Positions 8,986 to 17,937 of a stretch of DNA of 64,000 bases are shown here, piece by piece. The number at the start of each line of letters is the position of its first letter. Position 1 is the first letter of the stretch. The stretch comes from Syntrophus buswellii (GTDB lineage: Bacteria > Desulfobacterota > Syntrophia > Syntrophales > Syntrophaceae): positions 2,790,001 through 2,854,000 of the forward strand of contig NZ_CP175563.1 in assembly GCF_046097065.1 (NCBI RefSeq). The letters are read 5' to 3'. The position numbers and the translations under genes were made by a program. The notes below the pieces were generated by a model. It searched no databases and had not been told where the DNA came from. It saw nothing but the letters and a program-made list of their open reading frames with translations.

Positions 8986-10248
8986 TCAAGTTTCCCTTGG
9001 GGCGGCAACCTCTTCATCGATGATCCTTCCCGCCTCCTCGATCCAGAGCTGCGCGGTTGACTCCTCGACCCCCGAAAGAGCCGACAGCATCTCACAATCT
9101 GCCGCAGCGATCATGGCGACACTCTTCAAGCCCTTGCCGAAGAGCAGCTCAGCGGTTGCCTCCTCCATTCCGGGGATCTTCAGGAGGTCTGAATACCCGG
9201 GGCTATCCTTCTCGGCCTCAGCCGATTCGCTTTTGACATCAATCTTCCACCCGGTCAACTTTACGGCTAGGCGCACATTCTGCCCGTTCTTCCCGATAGC
9301 AAGAGACAGCTGGTCGTCCGGAACAATCACCTCCATCGCATGATTCGCCTCATCCATGATCACGCGGCTCACCTTCGCCGGCGAGAGGGCGCTGCTGACA
9401 TATTGCACGGCATCATCGGAATAGGGGATGATGTCGATTTTTTCTCCCCGCAACTCCTGAACAACACTCTGGACACGGGCCCCACGCATGCCGACGCAGG
9501 CCCCGACAGGATCGATGTCCTTGTCCTTCGTCCTCACGGCAATTTTGGCCCGCTTGCCCGGCTCCCGGGAAACATTGATGACCTCGATCAACCCCTCGTC
9601 AATTTCCGGAACCTCGACCTCGAAGAGCGATTTCAGGAAATTGGGATGCGTGCGGGAAAGCAGGATCTGAGGCCCCTTGGAAACTTTTTTTACGTCATAG
9701 ATGAAACTGCGGATCCGGTCCCCCCGCTTGTAAGACTCCCGGTGAATCTGTTCGGACACCGGGAGCACCCCCTCCGCACGGCCCAGATTGACAATGATGC
9801 TCCCCGCCTCGAACCGCTGCACAAAGCCATTGACCAGCTCACCCTTGCGATCCTTGTACTCGTCGTAGACATTGTCCCGTTCGGCATCCTTCACCCTCTG
9901 AACAATAATCTGCTTGGCGGTCTGAACGGCGATGCGTCCGAACGTGCTCGTCTCGATCTTCATCCCGAGGCTGTCACCCGGCTCAGCCTCCTCATCCAGA
10001 TCCCGGTGGGCAACCTCCAGGGAAATCTGCATATCCGGATCAGTAACCCTTTCAACCACCGTTTTAAACTGGAACACCTCGATTTCGCCCAGGTCCTCGT
10101 TGTAATGAGCTTCGATATCCACATGGGGCCCCAGCTTCTTCCGCGCCGCCGTCAGCATCGCCGTCTCAAGGGCCTCGATGATGATACTCTTATCCAGTCC
10201 TCTATCCTTACCCATCTGTTCGATCAGACGTTTAAGTTCCGGAACCAT
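8986..10248 (-). CDS. nusA: Transcription termination/antitermination factor NusA
   Basis: RNA polymerase-associated factor for pausing, termination and antitermination. It has the N-terminal RNAP-binding domain, an S1 domain (KGELVNGFVQRFEAGSIIVNL), KH1 and KH2 (DPVGACVGMRGARVQ and LAIGKNGQNVRLAVKLTG), and one short C-terminal helix-hairpin-helix region (GLKSVAMIAAADCEMLSAL). The ATG at 10248 has GGAGG eight bases upstream. The in-frame GTG at 10263 overlaps that ribosome binding site and is unlikely to be used. At 420 aa it lacks the second acidic repeat of E. coli NusA, as is common outside gammaproteobacteria. Confidence 0.96.
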   Translation of the reverse strand: MVPELKRLIEQMGKDRGLDKSIIIEALETAMLTAARKKLGPHVDIEAHYNEDLGEIEVFQFKTVVERVTDPDMQISLEVAHRDLDEEAEPGDSLGMKIETSTFGRIAVQTAKQIIVQRVKDAERDNVYDEYKDRKGELVNGFVQRFEAGSIIVNLGRAEGVLPVSEQIHRESYKRGDRIRSFIYDVKKVSKGPQILLSRTHPNFLKSLFEVEVPEIDEGLIEVINVSREPGKRAKIAVRTKDKDIDPVGACVGMRGARVQSVVQELRGEKIDIIPYSDDAVQYVSSALSPAKVSRVIMDEANHAMEVIVPDDQLSLAIGKNGQNVRLAVKLTGWKIDVKSESAEAEKDSPGYSDLLKIPGMEEATAELLFGKGLKSVAMIAAADCEMLSALSGVEESTAQLWIEEAGRIIDEEVAAPRET

Positions 10249-10416
10249 GAAATTTTCCTCCACCTCTCTATTTCAATCGCTTTTTTTTGGCCGCCTTTTC
10301 CAGTGGCAGAGAGCGCAACACGAAATGCCATCGATGCAGGCTGAAAACAGTGATCTGGTTCGATGCGACGCCTGTCGGGCGATTTTTCCGTCAGAGTCGT
10401 CCCAGCCGGGATTTCC

Positions 10417-10902
10417 TTAATCGAACCGATAGATCAGATTCGCCTTGACAACCAAGTCCCTGGGGATTTGATACAGTTTGGAACCCATCTCAACCACCAG
10501 CACTTTCCGACCTTCCTCTTCCCGGAACTCAACCAGCCTGCCCCGGAAATGGCGGATGCCCTCCACCTTCTGTTCCAGCCGGACGCTTACATCACACCCC
10601 TGATAGAGGACAAAATCCTTGTCCCGGACGAGGGGTCGATCGAGGCCGGGCGACGATACCTCCAGGGTATACGGACCCGGGGGAAGATCATGAACATCCA
10701 GGAGATCACCGAGCTGACCGCTGATCCCCGAACAATTGTCCAGGGTCACTCCGCCTTCACGGTCCATATAGATCCGGACGATCCACCGGGTCTTCATGCG
10801 CAGGCACTCCACCTGGATCAGTTCGAAGCCTTCAGACTCCAGAACCGGTTCCACCAGGCGCCAGATGTCCTCCCGGAGTTTTTTTACATATTCACTGGCC
10901 AT
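10417..10902 (-). CDS. rimP: Ribosome maturation factor RimP
   Basis: Needed for 30S maturation. The 161 aa protein shows the conserved LVEPVLESEGFELIQVECLR opening, RIYMDREGGVTLDNCSGISGQLG, and the signature YTLEVSSPGLDRPL, followed by a C-terminal SH3-like domain. It is the first gene of the rimP-nusA-infB block. It lies downstream of the tRNA-Gly terminator, with 39 bases between the hairpin and the ATG, so it needs either readthrough or a promoter inside 10970-11070. Confidence 0.95.
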   Translation of the reverse strand: MASEYVKKLREDIWRLVEPVLESEGFELIQVECLRMKTRWIVRIYMDREGGVTLDNCSGISGQLGDLLDVHDLPPGPYTLEVSSPGLDRPLVRDKDFVLYQGCDVSVRLEQKVEGIRHFRGRLVEFREEEGRKVLVVEMGSKLYQIPRDLVVKANLIYRFD

Positions 10903-10941
10903 GAGTTCGATTCAACGATTCTGCTCGACAGGGAACCTCAT

Positions 10942-10969
10942 AAAACAAAAAAGTGGGCAACTGCCCACT
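10942..10969 (-). terminator. Rho-independent terminator after tRNA-Gly
   Basis: Read on the minus strand, AGTGGGCA (10969-10962) pairs with TGCCCACT (10959-10952) across a two-base gap (effectively a 6-7 bp stem with a small loop). It is followed by TTTTTTGTTTT (10951-10942). It lies 100 bases after the tRNA 3' end and just before rimP, so it could end the tRNA transcript or attenuate readthrough into rimP. Confidence 0.75.
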
Positions 10970-11069
10970 CCAGAAGATCCGACAATGACTTAGGAAGATT
11001 CCCGAACAACGCCACAGCAACAGATACACTGCTTTCTCCGACATCACAAATCACCCGGAGGGGAATATC

Positions 11070-11145
<76 letters not shown>

Positions 11146-11173
11146 CTTGAAAAATACAGGAAAAAGCTTGCCT

Positions 11174-11201
11174 ATCTTATTCAAGAGGATGCTTTTGTCA
11201 A
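11174..11201 (-). promoter_or_regulatory. Sigma-70-type promoter for tRNA-Gly
   Basis: On the minus strand, TTGACA (11201-11196), a 16-base spacer and TAAGAT (11179-11174). The expected start is about 20 bases before the mature tRNA 5' end. The -35 box overlaps the final codons of hisD. Confidence 0.65.
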
Positions 11202-12499
11202 GGATTTTTTCCCGCCAGTCTCAATGAAATTGACTTCCCATGGGCGTCAAGGCCCTCCAGATGGGCAAAGCGGGCCGCCTGAGGGCCGTATTCCTCAAGC
11301 ACTTCCCGGCTCAGGGAAAGGACACTGATCCGCTTCACGAAATCATAGACCCCCAGGGCCGAGGAAAAACGGGCGGTTCCACCGGTGGGGAGGACGTGGT
11401 TGGGCCCCGCGATATAGTCGCCCACCGCCTCGGGCGTATAGGAACCAAGAAAAACCGCTCCGGCATGCCGAATGCCCTCCAGGAGATTCCAGGGGTCCTT
11501 CACCATCAGTTCCAGGTGTTCCGGAGCGAAGCGATTGGCCACGGCCACGGCCTCATCGAGATTCTCCGTGACCAGGATGGCTCCGAAGGCCTCAAGGGAC
11601 CGCTGGGCGATCGCCCTTCGCGGAAGGTTCTCCAATTGCCGTTCCAACTCCGCAGAGACCGCCCGGGCCAGGACGTCATCCGGCGTCAGCAGAACGGCAC
11701 TGGCCATTTCGTCGTGCTCCGCCTGGGAAAGGAGATCCGCCGCGACCAGGGAAGGCTGCGCCGAGCTGTCCGCAATGACGAGGATTTCGCTTGGACCGGC
11801 GATCATGTCAATGGAGACCTGACCGAATACCATTTTTTTTGCGGCGGCCACATAGGCGTTTCCCGGACCGACAATCTTGTCCACCCGGGGAATTGCTTCC
11901 GTACCGTAGGCCAGGGCGGCCACAGCCTGCGCCCCTCCGATTTTGAAGATGCGACGGATGCCGCAGAGTTTCGCCGCCGCCGCGATCAACGGGGAAATCT
12001 TTCCGTCCCTTGAAGGGTTGACCAGAAAAAGTTCCTCAACCCCGGCAAGCCTGGCCGGAATAGCCGCCATGAGCACCGTGGACGGGTAGGAAGCCGATCC
12101 CCCCGGCGCGTAAATCCCAACCCGCTCCAGGGGAATGATCCGCTGGCCGAGGATGCTGCCGGGCTTCTCGGATACGGTCCAGCTTTCGGCAATCTGGTGA
12201 CGATGAAAGGCTTCGATCCTCTGCGCGGCCTGCTGCAGTATGGCCAGATCCGGGCCTTCCACCCGGGCGGCCGCCTCTTCCAGTTCACCCTCGGAAACGG
12301 CCACGGTCTGCGCCGTCAGGATGTGCCCGTCGAAGCGCCGCGTGTAATCGAAAAGGGCTTCGTCCCCCCTGCGGGCCACATCTTCGACGATCCCCTTGAC
12401 CACCTTCCAGAGCTCTTCATCGAAGACCCGGCCCCGCCCGGTAATCCGGCGGTAAAGGGCTTCAAAATCCGAATCCGTCGTTTTCACAATGTTCATCAT
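11198..12499 (-). CDS. hisD: Histidinol dehydrogenase
   Basis: Catalyses the last two steps of histidine synthesis, L-histidinol to L-histidine with NAD, in a zinc enzyme. Length 433 aa is normal. Conserved segments include YAPGGSASYPSTVLM, GGAQAVAALAYGTEAIP, VDKIVGPGNAYVAAAK, DMIAGPSEILVIAD and AEHDEMASA; the EHLEL and PNHVLPTGGTARFSS stretches hold further metal and active-site residues. The ATG at 12499 overlaps the murA stop codon (ATGA), implying translational coupling. It is isolated from other his genes here. Confidence 0.97.
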   Translation of the reverse strand: MMNIVKTTDSDFEALYRRITGRGRVFDEELWKVVKGIVEDVARRGDEALFDYTRRFDGHILTAQTVAVSEGELEEAAARVEGPDLAILQQAAQRIEAFHRHQIAESWTVSEKPGSILGQRIIPLERVGIYAPGGSASYPSTVLMAAIPARLAGVEELFLVNPSRDGKISPLIAAAAKLCGIRRIFKIGGAQAVAALAYGTEAIPRVDKIVGPGNAYVAAAKKMVFGQVSIDMIAGPSEILVIADSSAQPSLVAADLLSQAEHDEMASAVLLTPDDVLARAVSAELERQLENLPRRAIAQRSLEAFGAILVTENLDEAVAVANRFAPEHLELMVKDPWNLLEGIRHAGAVFLGSYTPEAVGDYIAGPNHVLPTGGTARFSSALGVYDFVKRISVLSLSREVLEEYGPQAARFAHLEGLDAHGKSISLRLAGKNP

Positions 12500-13752
12500 G
12501 CCCCCGATACTCTGCGGATGTCGGCGCCCAGGGCTGAAAATTTCTTTTCAATGTCCTGATAGCCCCGGTCAAGGTGATAGACCCGCGACAGTTCCGTTGT
12601 CCCCCGGGCTGCCAGACCGGCCAGGATGAGGGAGGCCGACGCCCGGAGATCCGTCGCCATGACGGGAGCGCCCTTCAGGGCGTTCACCCCCTTGACGATC
12701 GCGCTGTTGCCCTGAATATGAATGTCGGCGCCCATGCGCATCAGCTCGCCCACATGCATGAAACGATTTTCAAACACCGTTTCCGTGATGACGCTGAGCC
12801 CCTCGGCCACGGCCATCATGGACATCATCTGGGCCTGGAGATCCGTCGGGAATCCTGGATGGGGAAGGGTCTTGATATCCACGCTCCGGACTCTTCCGTT
12901 TCCTGCCGCCCGCAGCCCGCCGTTCATTGTTTCGATAATCATGCCGGCATCCCTGAGCTTTTCGATCAGGGCGCAAAGATGGTTCGGCTGACAGCCCAAC
13001 ACCCGGATCTCACCCCCGGTAATGCCCGCCGCGATCATGTAGGTGCCCGCTTCGATCCGGTCGGGAATGACTTCGGCCTCGACAGGGTGGAGACGCTCCA
13101 CTCCCTCGACCCGGATTTCGTCCGTCCCGGCACCCGCAATCCTGGCGCCCATTCCAATGAGCACCTCGGCCAGATTCACGATTTCCGGCTCCCGCGCCGC
13201 ATTCTTCAACAGGGTAACCCCGTCGGCGAGTGTAGCGGCCATCATGATATTTTCCGTTCCTCCGACCGTCGGGCTGTCGAAGTAAATGGCCGTCCCCTTC
13301 AACCTTCTGGCCTTGGCTTCCACGTAGCCCTCCTTCAGAGCCACCTCCGCTCCCATATCCTGGAGGGCCTTTATATGGAGGTTGACGGGCCGGGCGCCGA
13401 TGGCGCAGCCGCCGGGCAGGGATACGCGGGCGATTCCGAACCTGGCCACCAGGGGGCCCAGAACCAGGATGGACGCCCGCATCGTTTTCACGAGGTCGTA
13501 GGACGCTTCGATATTCGTAATTTCTCCGGCATTGATGCGCAGGGCTCCGGGTGTCCCCTCAATGACCGCGCCCAGACTCTCCAGAAGCTTTCTCGTGGTG
13601 CGGATGTCCATCAGGTCCGGTATGTTGGTAAAGGTGTTCCAGCCATCCGTCAGGAGGGAGGCGGCCATGATGGGAAGTGCGGCATTTTTGGCGCCGCTGA
13701 TCCGGACCTCTCCCGCAAGGGGTTTCCCGCCGTCAATGATGATTTTATCCAC
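12496..13752 (-). CDS. murA: UDP-N-acetylglucosamine 1-carboxyvinyltransferase
   Basis: First committed step of peptidoglycan synthesis, transferring enolpyruvate from PEP to UDP-GlcNAc. The N-terminus KIIIDGGKPLAGEVRISGAKNAALP and the catalytic loop LPGGCAIGARPVNLHI (Cys116, the fosfomycin target) are intact. The start is GTG at 13752 with AGAGGA close upstream. The frame is open far beyond, but those 80 codons are the prmC sequence in another frame. The start overlaps the prmC stop by eight bases, and the product is 418 aa. Confidence 0.96.
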   Translation of the reverse strand: MDKIIIDGGKPLAGEVRISGAKNAALPIMAASLLTDGWNTFTNIPDLMDIRTTRKLLESLGAVIEGTPGALRINAGEITNIEASYDLVKTMRASILVLGPLVARFGIARVSLPGGCAIGARPVNLHIKALQDMGAEVALKEGYVEAKARRLKGTAIYFDSPTVGGTENIMMAATLADGVTLLKNAAREPEIVNLAEVLIGMGARIAGAGTDEIRVEGVERLHPVEAEVIPDRIEAGTYMIAAGITGGEIRVLGCQPNHLCALIEKLRDAGMIIETMNGGLRAAGNGRVRSVDIKTLPHPGFPTDLQAQMMSMMAVAEGLSVITETVFENRFMHVGELMRMGADIHIQGNSAIVKGVNALKGAPVMATDLRASASLILAGLAARGTTELSRVYHLDRGYQDIEKKFSALGADIRRVSGA

Positions 13753-14620
13753 GCTTGCTTCCTCTCTTTCGCGCCTTCGCAACCCGCCAGCGCCCCGCAT
13801 AATCCTTCCGGAAGGCCACTTCCCGGTACAGGCCGGATCTCGATAACAAGTCCTCGACCAGCTGCTGCTGGCCGTCGCCGATTTCCAGCAGGAGCCATCC
13901 CCCCGGTTTGAGGTAACGGGGAGCCTGCGGGATGATGTCCGAATAAAAATCCATTCCCTCCCTCCCGGCCAGCAGAGCCTGCCGGGGTTCAAAGTCCCTG
14001 ATTTCCCTTGACAGCCGGGAAAAGTCCTCCACAGCGATATAGGGGGGATTGGAAACGATCACATCAAAGTCGCCCTGCACCGGAGAAAAGAGATCCCCCT
14101 GGAGAAACTGGATCCGGCTGTTCCCCAGATTCCGGGCGGCATTTGCGGCAGCAACCGCCAGGGCCCCCGGGGAAATATCCGTTGCCGTAATCCGGGCATC
14201 GGCCCGTTCAGAGGCCAGGGAAACGGCAATCGCCCCGCTTCCCGTTCCCAGTTCGAGAATGCCGGGACAAGGGGCTCTGTTCAGAGCCGGCACATTCAGG
14301 ACTTCCTCCACCAGGATCTCCGTATCCGGGCGCGGGATCAGAACCCGGGAGTCCACGGCAAATTCCAGGGACCAGAATTCCTTATGCCCCACCAGATAGG
14401 CCACCGGTTCACCCTGCTGCCGCCTTGCCACCCAGGTGCGGAACCCCTCTGTCTCCGGATCGCTCATATCCCGGTCGGAATGGACAAAAAGCCAGGTCCG
14501 GTCTTTGCCAAGGAAAGAGGCCAGAAGGACTTCCGCATCCAGCCGCGGCGTCGGCAGCCCTGAAGAAAGGAACGCCTCCGCCGCGCTTTCAATCTGCTGT
14601 GCAATTTTCATCTCTGTCAC
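13745..14620 (-). CDS. prmC: Peptide chain release factor N5-glutamine methyltransferase
   Basis: Methylates the Gln of the GGQ motif of release factors using SAM. It has an N-terminal helical domain, then a Rossmann methyltransferase with ILELGTGSGAIAVSLA, ATDISPGAL and the glutamine-binding VSNPPYIA motif. It follows prfA, its substrate gene, in the common prfA-prmC order. The start is uncertain: GTG at 14620 or ATG at 14611, neither with a clear ribosome binding site. Product about 288-291 aa. Confidence 0.93.
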   Translation of the reverse strand: MTEMKIAQQIESAAEAFLSSGLPTPRLDAEVLLASFLGKDRTWLFVHSDRDMSDPETEGFRTWVARRQQGEPVAYLVGHKEFWSLEFAVDSRVLIPRPDTEILVEEVLNVPALNRAPCPGILELGTGSGAIAVSLASERADARITATDISPGALAVAAANAARNLGNSRIQFLQGDLFSPVQGDFDVIVSNPPYIAVEDFSRLSREIRDFEPRQALLAGREGMDFYSDIIPQAPRYLKPGGWLLLEIGDGQQQLVEDLLSRSGLYREVAFRKDYAGRWRVAKARKRGSKRG

Positions 14621-14644
14621 AGAAAAGGGACCGTTCGGCGGCGA

Positions 14645-15715
14645 TCAATTCGTCGATTGCTTAAGGGACTCTGCCTGGTAATGGGCCGTCAAGGCATCGA
14701 CAAACTCCTGGATCTCTCCCCCCAGGATATTTTCCAGGCTGTAAAGGGTCAATCCGACGCGGTGATCCGTAACCCGGCCCTGGGGAAAGTTGTAGGTCCG
14801 GATTCTTTCGCTCCGGTCTCCGCTTCCCACCTGGCTTTTCCTGGCCTCCGATATCTCCTCATTCTGCTTTTTGACCATGATGTCGAGAAGCCGGGCCCGC
14901 AGGACCTTCATTCCCTTGGCCTTGTTCTTGAGCTGCGATTTTTCGTCCTGGCAGCTGACGACCAGCCCCGTGGGGAGATGGGTAATCCGCACGGCAGAAT
15001 CCGTGGTATTGACGCTCTGCCCTCCGTGGCCGCTTGAATGGAAGACATCGATGCGCAGATCATTGGGGTCAATGGTGACCTCGACCTCGTCAGCCTCCGG
15101 CATAATCGCCACGGTCACAGCCGAGGTATGAATCCTTCCCTGGGCCTCCGTTATGGGAACACGCTGAACCCGGTGGACCCCGCTTTCATATTTCAACTGG
15201 CTGAACGCTCCCTGGCCGGCAATCGAGGCGATGATTTCCTTGAATCCGCCGACGCCGCCGGACGGGGTGCTGCTGACCACCTCCACCTTCCAGCACCGCG
15301 TTTCCGCATAACGGGCATACATGCGGAAAAGATCCCCCACAAACAAGCCCGCTTCATCGCCTCCCGTTCCCGCTCGGATTTCCAGAAACACGTTCCGGTC
15401 ATCATTGGGATCCTTGGGGAGAAGGAGGATTTTCAGCCTTTCCTCCAGTTCAGCCAACTGATTCCGGAGTTCCGGCAATTCTTCCCGGACGATTTCCTTC
15501 AGCTCCTCGTCATCCCCCCGCAGCAGCTGCTGCCCTTCTTCAATGCGTTCGCTGGTCTTCTCATAGTCGCGGTAAGCATCCACAAGGTCGCGGAGATCTG
15601 CGTGCTCCTTGGCATATTTCTGATAGAGATTCTGCCGGGTCACAACGGTCGGGTCGCTTAAAAGCTTTTCCAGTTCCTGGTAGCGCGATTCCACTTCTTT
15701 CAGTTTGCTGAACAT
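14645..15715 (-). CDS. prfA: Peptide chain release factor 1
   Basis: Class I release factor reading UAA and UAG. The GGQ loop sits in SSGHGGQSVNTTDSAVRI. The codon-recognition PxT tripeptide is PIT in QRVPITEAQGRIHTSA, which marks RF1 rather than RF2 (SPF). Full length at 356 aa, with the ending NFPQGRVTDHRVGLTLYSLE. It is 25 bases upstream of prmC. Confidence 0.96.
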   Translation of the reverse strand: MFSKLKEVESRYQELEKLLSDPTVVTRQNLYQKYAKEHADLRDLVDAYRDYEKTSERIEEGQQLLRGDDEELKEIVREELPELRNQLAELEERLKILLLPKDPNDDRNVFLEIRAGTGGDEAGLFVGDLFRMYARYAETRCWKVEVVSSTPSGGVGGFKEIIASIAGQGAFSQLKYESGVHRVQRVPITEAQGRIHTSAVTVAIMPEADEVEVTIDPNDLRIDVFHSSGHGGQSVNTTDSAVRITHLPTGLVVSCQDEKSQLKNKAKGMKVLRARLLDIMVKKQNEEISEARKSQVGSGDRSERIRTYNFPQGRVTDHRVGLTLYSLENILGGEIQEFVDALTAHYQAESLKQSTN

Positions 15716-16066
15716 GATTTCCGTTTCTATCTGTGCATCAGGCGGCGATCTTCGGAACGGGCCAAAAACATCCGCACGAAGAACCCACCCTTGCAGGTTT
15801 TTCTAGAAAAATCCCAGAAGAATTCTCGAAGAGGTATTTTCTGTCCAAGGAGGGAAAATGGTTCGGCGCTTCGGCTCGTTCCCGGATTTGCCCGGAAGGC
15901 GAGAAAACCGCCGCGCCGTTTTACTCCGATTCAGGATCGGGACCGCATCCGAACCGGCAACCGGCCGGCCCTTCGGCACCTCCGGCAGAAGAAATACGCC
16001 GCCTCTGCATCGTCGCCTTGATCTCACCGTGATCCGGAATTGAAGTTTTCGAGGGAAAAAACGCCG
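15716..16066. other. 351-base gap between rpmE and prfA without a supported gene
   Basis: Many deltaproteobacteria carry a DUF1385 gene between rpmE and prfA; nothing like it is readable here. A plus-strand frame at 15858-16043 (61 codons) has a good GGAGG before its ATG, but its Arg/Pro-rich composition looks like random GC-rich DNA and it opposes the operon. The minus-strand 74-codon frame (15803-16027) likewise shows no recognisable features. It may be the decayed remains of a gene. Confidence 0.4.
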
Positions 16067-16282
16067 TTACGCCTTTTTGTCGTTAAGCCCGGCGTATTTC
16101 TGGTTAAAACGCTCCACCCGGCCGGCCGTGTCAATGATCTTCTGCTTCCCCGTGATAAAGGGATGACACTGGGAACAGATTTCCACCTTGATGTCCTGTT
16201 TCGTTGACCGGGTTTCAATCACATTTCCGCAGACGCAGGTAATGGTTGTCGTTTTATATTCAGGATGAATTCCTTCTTTCAT
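16067..16282 (-). CDS. rpmE: 50S ribosomal protein L31 (zinc-binding type)
   Basis: Large-subunit protein with the C+ form signature: CVCG at the N-terminal side and CSQC (VEICSQCHPF) further on, together a four-Cys zinc site. The conserved start MKEGIHPEYKTTTITC and the ITGKQKIIDTAGRVERFNQKY tail support it. I use the ATG at 16282 because the family begins MKxGIHP; an ATG four codons upstream is next to GGGAGG. Product 71 aa. Confidence 0.95.
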   Translation of the reverse strand: MKEGIHPEYKTTTITCVCGNVIETRSTKQDIKVEICSQCHPFITGKQKIIDTAGRVERFNQKYAGLNDKKA

Positions 16283-16375
16283 GATCCTCTGCATACCTCC
16301 CTGATGTTTTGATGCCGCCTTGTGCTCCTCGACCGGCGGGAACCGGCATCTGTTCCGACGCTGAATTTTTGAGGG

Positions 16376-16403
16376 ATTATAATCATCCGGCTCATAAATT
16401 CAA
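16376..16403 (-). promoter_or_regulatory. Sigma-70-type promoter upstream of rpmE
   Basis: On the minus strand, TTGAAT (16403-16398), a 16-base spacer and a perfect TATAAT (16381-16376). It lies in the gap between rho and rpmE, about 90 bases before the rpmE start codon, so rpmE-prfA-prmC-murA-hisD probably has its own promoter. Confidence 0.6.
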
Positions 16404-16418
16404 GGATTTTTATTCCCG

Positions 16419-17666
16419 TTACGAATTCATGGAATCCAGGAACGCCTGATTGGTCTCCGTCTTTCTCATCTTGTCGATGATGAATTCCATGGCATCCACC
16501 GGGTTCATCTCCTGGAGAAGCCTGCGGAGAATCCAGATCCTGTTGAGGTTCTGCTTTGCCGTCAGAAGCTCCTCCTTCCTGGTTCCGGAACGGATCAGAT
16601 CAAAGGCCGGGAAGACGCGCCGATCCGCAATCCGGCGATCCAGATGCAGCTCCATGTTGCCCGTCCCCTTGAACTCCTCGAAGATCACCTCATCCATACG
16701 GCTTCCCGTGTCGATCAAGGCCGTGGAGATGATGGTCAGGCTGCCTCCGTTTTCGATATTCCGGGCGGCGCCGAAAAACCGCTTGGGTTTATGGAGCGCA
16801 TTGGAATCCACCCCGCCGGAAAGCACCTTTCCGCTGGGAGGGACGACGGTGTTGTAGGCCCTGGCCAGCCGCGTGATGCTGTCCAGGAGGATGACGACGT
16901 CCCGCTTGTGCTCGACGAGCCGCTTCGCCTTCTCGATGACCATCTCCGCAACCTGGACATGGCGGGTCGCGGGTTCGTCAAAGGTGGAGGAGATCACCTC
17001 TCCGTTGACGCTTCTCTGCATGTCGGTCACTTCCTCGGGCCTCTCGTCGATGAGCAGCACCATGAGAATGACCTCTTTGTGATTGGCCGTGATGCTGTGG
17101 GCGATATCCTGGAGAAGAACCGTCTTTCCTGCCCGGGGAGGCGAAACAATCAGCCCGCGCTGGCCTTTGCCGATGGGCGTAAAGAGATCCATGACGCGTG
17201 TGGAATAATTCTCCGGGTCACCTTCCAGATTGAGTTTTTCCTGGGGATAGACGGGGGTGAGATTATCGAAAAGGATTTTATCGCGGGCGAATTCCGAGCC
17301 CTCATAGTTGATGGTGTCGACCTTGAGCAGAGCGAAATACTTTTCACCCTCCTTCGGCGGCCTGACCTCCCCGGAGATTGTGTCCCCGGTCCGCAGATTG
17401 AACCGCCGGATCTGTGAAGGGGAAATGTAGATGTCATCGGGGCTGGGGAGGTAGTTGTAATCGACGGCCCGGAGAAAGCCGAAACCGTCGGGAAGGATTT
17501 CAAGCACGCCCGACCCTGAGATCATCCCGTTTTTTTCCGCCTGAGCCTGCAGGATTGCAAAGATGAGATCCTGCCTTCTCATTCCGCTGGCGCCGACCAC
17601 GTTCAACTCCTTGGCAAGATGGGCCAGTTCACTGATCGGCTGTCTTTTGATTTCTTCAATATTCAT
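16419..17666 (-). CDS. rho: Transcription termination factor Rho
   Basis: Hexameric RNA-dependent ATPase/helicase for termination. It has the N-terminal Rho_N module, the RNA-binding cold-shock-like domain (GVLEILPDGFGFLRA, YISPSQIRRFNLRTGD), Walker A PPRAGKTVLLQ, Walker B VVILLDSITRLARAYN, the Q-loop PSGKVLSGGVD and the R-loop region. The ATG at 17666 has AAGGA seven bases upstream. A longer frame to 17753 adds a non-conserved N-terminus. Product 415 aa. Confidence 0.96.
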   Translation of the reverse strand: MNIEEIKRQPISELAHLAKELNVVGASGMRRQDLIFAILQAQAEKNGMISGSGVLEILPDGFGFLRAVDYNYLPSPDDIYISPSQIRRFNLRTGDTISGEVRPPKEGEKYFALLKVDTINYEGSEFARDKILFDNLTPVYPQEKLNLEGDPENYSTRVMDLFTPIGKGQRGLIVSPPRAGKTVLLQDIAHSITANHKEVILMVLLIDERPEEVTDMQRSVNGEVISSTFDEPATRHVQVAEMVIEKAKRLVEHKRDVVILLDSITRLARAYNTVVPPSGKVLSGGVDSNALHKPKRFFGAARNIENGGSLTIISTALIDTGSRMDEVIFEEFKGTGNMELHLDRRIADRRVFPAFDLIRSGTRKEELLTAKQNLNRIWILRRLLQEMNPVDAMEFIIDKMRKTETNQAFLDSMNS

Positions 17667-17899
17667 ATTCTTATCCTTACGAGTATCCCGGTGGAAATAC
17701 CTATGCGGCGCATGGGGGCACAACTCCGACCCGGCAGCGCGCCTACACTCCATAAGTGAACCATTTCTTTACGGGAAAAGTGCAACTTTATTTGCAACGA
17801 GCGAAAAATGAGGAACGTGGATTAATGTAATAGATTGCTATTCTGAACTCAGGAATAATCCATGCGGAAGGGCTTGATATAATCCTTTCTCAGCGCCGT

Positions 17900-17928
17900 G
17901 CAATAATATAATCTCCCGGTGATGTCAA
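17900..17928 (-). promoter_or_regulatory. Candidate promoter for rho
   Basis: On the minus strand, a perfect TTGACA (17928-17923), 17-base spacing and TATTGC (17905-17900), a weak -10. It lies in an AT-rich stretch just after the pgeF stop. The implied rho leader is about 230 bases, which fits the long autoregulatory rho leaders known elsewhere, but the -10 mismatch keeps this tentative. Confidence 0.4.
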
Positions 17929-17937
17929 GAAATATTT

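Noticed and set aside
15858..16043. 61-codon plus-strand frame with GGAGG before its ATG, between rpmE and prfA
   Set aside because: Good ribosome binding site, but Arg/Pro-rich sequence without predicted structure and opposed to the operon; likely chance.
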